This document shows, one piece after another, positions 59,898 to 64,000 of a stretch of DNA of 64,000 nucleotides; positions within the stretch are counted from its first letter, which is position 1, and each line of letters opens with the position of its first letter. Position numbers and translations under genes: made by a program. Below the pieces are notes generated by a model that saw only the letters and a list, made by a program, of their open reading frames with translations, ran no database searches and was not told where the DNA came from. Source of the stretch: Collinsella sp. (GTDB lineage Bacteria; Actinomycetota; Coriobacteriia; Coriobacteriales; Coriobacteriaceae); contig DXZS01000004.1 in assembly GCA_019419505.1 (NCBI GenBank), forward strand, positions 81,611-145,610, read 5' to 3'.

Positions 59898-59943
59898 TCA
59901 TCGGGGACGTTCTTAAACGACTAGTCATCGGGGACACTCTTTG
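59891..59943. repeat. CGACTAGTCATCGGGGAC repeats; left arm of a distant inverted pair
   Basis: CGACTAGTCATCGGGGAC occurs at 59891-59908, overlapping the last codons and TAG of ade, and at 59918-59935, 27 bases later. The segment 59903-59941 recurs inverted at 60963-61001 with 36 of 39 identical bases, so the two enclose the following HAD gene. Confidence 0.85.
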
Positions 59944-60036
59944 GCGGGCTGCTTGACGCCGCGACCGTAGGACCTCTGGCATGTGTGAGCTATTTGCCAG
60001 GTCCTTGTAACGTTTACGCCCGCGGAGTCTTATTTG

Positions 60037-60098
60037 AGCTCCCTTTGGGTACGTTGGAATCGGATACGCGTTCGATTCCAACAAGCCCGAAGGGAGCT
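60037..60098 (+). promoter_or_regulatory. Long hairpin that includes the HAD gene ribosome binding site
   Basis: AGCTCCCTT (60037-60045) pairs with AAGGGAGCT (60090-60098), and GTTGGAATCG (60053-60062) with CGATTCCAAC (60073-60082). The AAGGGAG of the right arm is the ribosome binding site of the gene starting at 60104. The hairpin is followed by TTTCT, so it could end ade transcription or block translation of the HAD gene. Confidence 0.65.
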
Positions 60099-60103
60099 TT
60101 TCT

Positions 60104-60898
60104 ATGTTTAAACTGATTGCATCCGATATGGACGGCACACTGCTTGACGAAAACGGCCAGGTGCCTCCCGAGACCTACGAACTGATTCTGGCGCTACACG
60201 AGCATGGCGTGCATTTCGCCGCATCGTCAGGTCGTCGCTACGATCGCCTGTGCGAGTTCTTTGCGCCCGTTCGCGACAAGATGGACTTTGTCGCCGCTAA
60301 CGGCGCCCAAGTCTACGCCGACGGTAAGATGGTAGACCGTGAGGTGTATTCCCACCTGGCGATTCGAAGGCTCGCCCAAGCCGTCAGGACGTTTCCCAAT
60401 CTGCATCTTGCGCTCTTTGACCGAACCAAGTCCTTCCTGCTCGATGACGAGTGCAAGTTCGTGCGTGAGGTCGATAAGGACCTTCCCAATGCCGAGCGTA
60501 TTTGGGAGCTGCCCGATCCCAGCGTAAATATCATCAAAGCGAGTATCTTTTGCGACGACAGTGCGGTTATGGACAGTGCGTACGTGCTACAGCGCGAACT
60601 TGGTCAGCTCTTTACTTTTGCGCCTTCGGGCAACGCGTGGATCGATGCCATGCAGCCCGGTGTGTCGAAGGCCTCGGGTATCGCGCAGCTCGCGGAGCAT
60701 TACGGCATTGGACGCGACGAGGTTATGGCGTTTGGCGACTCGATGAACGACTACGAGATCATTCGCTTTGTCGGCACAGGCTGCGCGATGGAAAACGCGC
60801 GCCCCGCGCTCAAGGCCGTTGCCGATCGCGTGGTGGGGCGCAACCGCGACCACGCCGTCCAGCAGGAGCTCCGCCACGTTTTGGAGAGCCTCGCCTGA
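60104..60898 (+). CDS. Cof-type HAD phosphatase 1
   Basis: The 264-residue product has HAD motif I DMDGTLLDENG at residues 8-18, motif II in AASSGRRYDRL, and motifs III and IV in KASGIAQLAEHYGIGRDEV and FGDSMNDYEII. The middle cap is of the Cof/type IIB kind. Such enzymes dephosphorylate sugar phosphates, pyridoxal phosphate or flavin mononucleotide; the substrate is not known. The gene is enclosed by 39-bp inverted repeats and starts directly behind a hairpin. Confidence 0.9.
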   Translation: MFKLIASDMDGTLLDENGQVPPETYELILALHEHGVHFAASSGRRYDRLCEFFAPVRDKMDFVAANGAQVYADGKMVDREVYSHLAIRRLAQAVRTFPNLHLALFDRTKSFLLDDECKFVREVDKDLPNAERIWELPDPSVNIIKASIFCDDSAVMDSAYVLQRELGQLFTFAPSGNAWIDAMQPGVSKASGIAQLAEHYGIGRDEVMAFGDSMNDYEIIRFVGTGCAMENARPALKAVADRVVGRNRDHAVQQELRHVLESLA

Positions 60899-61001
60899 TC
60901 CGGCAGTTGGGGACGTTCCTTTTCCGCCGGCAGTGGGGGACAGTCCTTGCAGCTTTCTCGCGAAGAGTGTCCCCAACGACTAGTCGTTTAAGAACGTCCC
61001 C
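60899..61001. repeat. Repeat block after HAD gene 1
   Basis: Two GCCGGCAG-type units with 27-base period lie at 60899 and 60926, matching the family at 6729-6808. The segment 60963-61001 is the right arm of the inverted pair with 59903-59941; its AACGACTAGTCGTT core is self-complementary. Confidence 0.8.
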
Positions 61002-61017
61002 AGTGACTGACCAATGA

Positions 61018-61860
61018 CTAAGCGAGGGCGGCCATGATGGTGCGGGCGACGCCGTCGTGGTCGTTGTCGTATTCGGTGATAGCGTCGGCGGCCTCGCGGT
61101 CTTCGAGCTCGGCGTTGATCATTGCCATGCCGTGGCCCGCTGCCTGCAGCATGGGGATGTCGTTGATGTTGTCGCCGAACGCCCAGGCGTCGGCGAGACG
61201 CTCGCCCAGATGCTCACATAGCCACGTGAGGGCCGTTCCCTTGGTGGCGCCCTTACCCATGACCTCGATATTCATGGTGTAAGAACGCGTGACCTCAATG
61301 CCTCCGAGCGTGTCGAGCGCCGCCGCGATGGCGTCGCGATCGGCCGGGTTGTGCCAGTACATGGCGATGCGTTCGAGCGTCTCGACCTCGTCGATCTTGC
61401 TGTCGATATCCATGTCGATCGGTGTTCGTGTGCGCTTAAGCGAAGCCGCGATGTGGGGGTCGCCGCCGCAGAATTCGTCCAGGCGCGTGTAGAGCGAGCG
61501 GGGGAGGAAGCACTGCCCGTCCGCAAAGATATCGAAGGTCACATCGTGGCCGGCTGCAATGCTATGGACGCGGTGGGCGATGGCGCGGTCGAGCGGTCGG
61601 CTCAAAATGCGCGTGGCACGCGAGACATCGGTGGGCACAACGTCGTCGAGCTGCCAGACGCTGGCACCGTTGGCGCAGACCGCGTAGTGTACGGCGGGGT
61701 GGGCGAGGATGGGCTCAAAGATGCCCGACAGAGGACGCCCCGTGCAGGGTACAAACTCAATCCCACGTCGAGCGAGTTCGTCGAGCATTGCCCAGGTGGC
61801 GTCGCTCATCTGCTTATCACTCGTCAGCAGCGTTCCATCCATATCGGAAAACACAATCAT
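61018..61860 (-). CDS. Cof-type HAD phosphatase 2
   Basis: The 280-residue product has DMDGTLLTSDK near residues 6-16, CTGRPLSGIF, KGTALTWLCEHLG and FGDNINDIPMLQAAGHGMAM, the HAD motifs I-IV. It is only distantly similar to the HAD gene next door and convergent with it. The ATG at 61860 has AAAGGA upstream; a TTG three codons earlier is too close to that site. Substrate unknown. Confidence 0.9.
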   Translation of the reverse strand: MIVFSDMDGTLLTSDKQMSDATWAMLDELARRGIEFVPCTGRPLSGIFEPILAHPAVHYAVCANGASVWQLDDVVPTDVSRATRILSRPLDRAIAHRVHSIAAGHDVTFDIFADGQCFLPRSLYTRLDEFCGGDPHIAASLKRTRTPIDMDIDSKIDEVETLERIAMYWHNPADRDAIAAALDTLGGIEVTRSYTMNIEVMGKGATKGTALTWLCEHLGERLADAWAFGDNINDIPMLQAAGHGMAMINAELEDREAADAITEYDNDHDGVARTIMAALA

Positions 61861-61885
61861 TCGCTGCAATCCTTTCTACTGGCAT

Positions 61886-61925
61886 AAAAAGCGTGGCCGA
61901 GGGCGGTGATGCCCTGGCCACGCTC
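61886..61925 (-). terminator. Terminator of the citrate synthase gene
   Basis: On the minus strand GCGTGGCC (61923-61916) pairs with GGCCACGC (61898-61891), followed by TTTTT. It lies between citrate synthase and HAD gene 2. Confidence 0.9.
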
Positions 61926-61947
61926 GGGTTCTATAACGGTCCGCGTC

Positions 61948-63366
61948 CTAGCGGTCGGCGAGCGGCTTATACTCCAGCGGCTCGATAACCGGGCGATACG
62001 CGGGACGGATGATGCGGTGCGCGCAGAAGAGCTCTTCCATGCGGTGCGCCGACCAGCCGGCCATGCGGGCAACGGCGAATAGCGGCGTAAAGAGCGTCTC
62101 GGGCACGCCGAGCATCTTGTAGATAAAGCCCGTGTACAGGTCGATGTTGGCGCAGATGGGCTTGGTCATGCCGTGGTCGCGCATCACCTGCGGTGCCAGG
62201 TGCTCGATGCGCTCGATGAGTGCGAACTCATCGCCCAGGTCCTTCTTGGCGGCAAGCGTGCGCGCGTAACGGCGGCACACCTCGGCACGTGGGTCGCTCA
62301 GCGTGTAGACGGCGTGGCCCATACCGTAGATGAGACCCGTGCCGTCGAAGGCCTGCTTATCGAGGATCTTGCCTAGGTAGGCCGCGACCTCGTCCTCGTC
62401 CTCCCAATTGGAGACATGCGCGCGGATGTCCTCGTGCATGGACACGACCTTGGCGTTGGCACCGCCGTGGCGCGGGCCCTTGAGCGAGCCGATAGCCGCG
62501 GCGTAGGCGGAATACGGGTCGGTGGCCGAGGAGGACAGCACGCGGCAGGCAAACGTGGAGTTGTTGCCGCCGCCGTGCTCGGCATGCAGCATGAGCATCA
62601 CGTCGAGCAGCATGGCCTCGTCGCGGGTGAACGCCATACCGCCGCGCAACACCTGCAGGATGGTCTCGGCGGTGGAGAGACCGGGCGTGGGGTGCGGCAC
62701 GTGAACCTCGGAGCCGCGAAGCTTGGCGACCGAGGCCATGTGTGCGAAGGCGGCGATGCGCGGGAGACGTGCGAGCATGGAAATGGCGACGTCGATTTCG
62801 TGCTCGGGCGTGATCACGTCTGGTTCGGCATCGAAGGCGTAGAGCAGCAGTACGGCGCGCTGGAGCACGTTCATGATGCTCGACGATACCGTGGTCATAG
62901 GGAACTCTTTAACGTACTCGTCGCTCAGATGTCTAAAGGCGCCCAGGCGCTCGCAAAAGCCGTCGAGCTCTTCCTTGTTGGGCAGCGAACCCGTGATAAG
63001 CAGATAGGCGACTTCCTCGTAGCCGTAGCGATTCTCGGCCTGGGCATTGTTGACCAGATCCTCGATGCTGTAGCCGCGAAGCGTGAGCTTGCCCTGATCG
63101 GGCACGACCTTTCCGTCGACCTTGTTGTAGCCGTGCACATCCGAGATACGAGTGAGGCCCGCGACCACGCCCGAGCCGTCGGCATTGCGCAGGCCGCGCT
63201 TGACATTGTGCTCGACAAACAGGTCCTCGTCATAAGGGTCGGTCGGCAGGCCGTGGTAGAGGCTTTCGCTCTCAGACGAAATCTGGCGGCTTGCTTCGTA
63301 ATCCAGAACCAGTCGGCTCAAGTGGTCATCGAAGCGGTAATAGATTTTCTTGGCGTCGTAGGCCAT
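61948..63366 (-). CDS. gltA: Citrate synthase
   Basis: Citrate synthase condenses acetyl-CoA and oxaloacetate. The 472-residue product has HAEHGGGNNSTFACRV and GSLKGPRHGGANAKV (catalytic histidines), and GMGHAVYTLSDPRAEV with the third active-site region and the nearby Asp/Arg. It is of the longer Gram-positive form with an N-terminal extension of about 60 residues before GVVAGLTRISDVHGY. No other citric acid cycle gene is in view, so it may serve glutamate synthesis. Confidence 0.95.
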   Translation of the reverse strand: MAYDAKKIYYRFDDHLSRLVLDYEASRQISSESESLYHGLPTDPYDEDLFVEHNVKRGLRNADGSGVVAGLTRISDVHGYNKVDGKVVPDQGKLTLRGYSIEDLVNNAQAENRYGYEEVAYLLITGSLPNKEELDGFCERLGAFRHLSDEYVKEFPMTTVSSSIMNVLQRAVLLLYAFDAEPDVITPEHEIDVAISMLARLPRIAAFAHMASVAKLRGSEVHVPHPTPGLSTAETILQVLRGGMAFTRDEAMLLDVMLMLHAEHGGGNNSTFACRVLSSSATDPYSAYAAAIGSLKGPRHGGANAKVVSMHEDIRAHVSNWEDEDEVAAYLGKILDKQAFDGTGLIYGMGHAVYTLSDPRAEVCRRYARTLAAKKDLGDEFALIERIEHLAPQVMRDHGMTKPICANIDLYTGFIYKMLGVPETLFTPLFAVARMAGWSAHRMEELFCAHRIIRPAYRPVIEPLEYKPLADR

Positions 63367-63443
63367 GCGCGCTCCTCTCCGGGCCGCATCGGGGTGGCTT
63401 GCATGGGCATGCGCGCGTCAGGCTATCCCCAGCGGCTTGCTCG

Positions 63444-63731
63444 CTACAGGCGGTACATAAAGTTAAAGACGTCCTCGCGCTGGATGGACACGTTGACGCC
63501 CGAAAGCTCGCCGGCCTCGGCCAGGGCCTTCTGCAGCTCGGCGAAGTCGAGCTTGGACTCGGCGGTATCGGCCAGCATGGTCATGGTGAAGATGTCCTCG
63601 ATAATGGACTGCGTGATGTCGCGGATGTCGACGTTGGCCTCGCCCAGGACACGGGTGACGCCGGCGACGATACCGGGGCGGTTCTTGCCAAGGACGGTGA
63701 TGACGATGCGGGAGGACGAGATCTCGGCCAT
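63444..63731 (-). CDS. ACT domain protein (UPF0237 type)
   Basis: The 95-residue product is a single ACT domain: RIVITVLGKNRPGIVAGVTR, then VDIRDITQSIIEDIFTMTM. Such small proteins probably bind amino acids and regulate; the ligand is unknown. It lies upstream of citrate synthase on the same strand with 77 bases between them. The 269 bases from 63732 to the window end show no gene. Confidence 0.9.
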   Translation of the reverse strand: MAEISSSRIVITVLGKNRPGIVAGVTRVLGEANVDIRDITQSIIEDIFTMTMLADTAESKLDFAELQKALAEAGELSGVNVSIQREDVFNFMYRL

Positions 63732-64000
63732 GGGAAACCCTTTCGCGTGGTTGCGGCGCGCGGGTGCGCTCCGCTACGGTACAGTGTTCATCATTGTACC
63801 TGTCTGGCGCCAAAAGGGGCACCTTTGCTGCAGCGTTACACGTCTGCAACATGGAGTGCTTGTCTCGCGGGGTGTATTTTTGGCACCCTGGACAGCTCAG
63901 GCGGTTCCTGTTGGCTCCGCGATCAGGCAGATGCGCCCGTGCGCTCGGTTGATTTCCGATCTCAGCCGAACACATTGAGCAAATAGGCCATTCCCGCAGT

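Noticed and set aside
1..64000. tRNA or rRNA genes
   Set aside because: No segment with a tRNA-like cloverleaf or conserved rRNA sequence was noticed in the intergenic regions by eye; a covariance search would be needed to be certain.

Overview
The window looks like chromosome from a high-GC Gram-positive gut anaerobe of the Coriobacteriia, most like Collinsella. This is inferred from protein sequence style, a zinc-type S14, and a selenium-dependent purine catabolism cluster next to families of short intergenic repeats; no database was searched. About 50 protein genes are supported. No rRNA, tRNA, CRISPR array, phage or intact insertion sequence was seen.

Layout: (1) 1-341, the end of a histidine phosphatase gene, then a perfect 44-bp inverted repeat. 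(2) 793-6581, S10/spc ribosomal genes rplC-rplD-rplW-rplB-rpsS-rplV-rpsC-rplP-rpmC-rpsQ-rplN-rplX, ending in a strong terminator; rpsJ is not in front of rplC. (3) 6640-39370, about 33 kb of non-ribosomal genes lying between rplX and rplE, which are adjacent in most bacteria. (4) 39370-49133, the rest of spc plus the alpha operon: rplE-rpsZ-rpsH-rplF-rplR-rpsE-rpmD-rplO-secY-adk-map, then infA-rpmJ-rpsM-rpsK-rpsD-rpoA-rplQ. (5) 49226-63731, housekeeping genes: truA, a glycosyltransferase, argR, a class A penicillin-binding protein, a U32 family protein, tyrS, adenine deaminase, two Cof-type HAD phosphatases, citrate synthase and an ACT-domain protein.

The 33-kb block is mostly a selenium/molybdenum purine catabolism island. 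It holds two NCS2 purine permeases, the molybdenum hydroxylase XdhD, YgfK, a four-cluster ferredoxin and the aminohydrolase SsnA. It also holds YgeX (diaminopropionate ammonia-lyase), YgeY, YgeW (carbamoyltransferase family), a hydantoinase, and the cofactor genes yqeB, yqeC, xdhC-like and mocA-like. Two paralogous YheO/PAS-HTH regulators are each divergent from an island operon. RidA probably removes the 2-aminoacrylate made by YgeX. Adenine deaminase at 58 kb would feed the same pathway. The likely flow is purine import, hydroxylation by XdhD with electrons passing through YgfK and ferredoxin, ring opening by the amidohydrolases, and breakdown of nitrogenous fragments by YgeX/Y/W.

Inside the island, 23.6-26.4 kb is different: a DUF234-type AAA ATPase sits behind a 56-bp near-palindrome and is flanked by hairpin repeats. 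It is followed by a strict 23-bp tandem array, the remnant of a second (DUF4143-like) ATPase, and a strict 33-bp tandem array. Another intergenic region (9013-9230) has six copies of a 16-bp motif in alternating orientation every 39-41 bp. These arrays and the split ribosomal operon are the most unusual things in the window.
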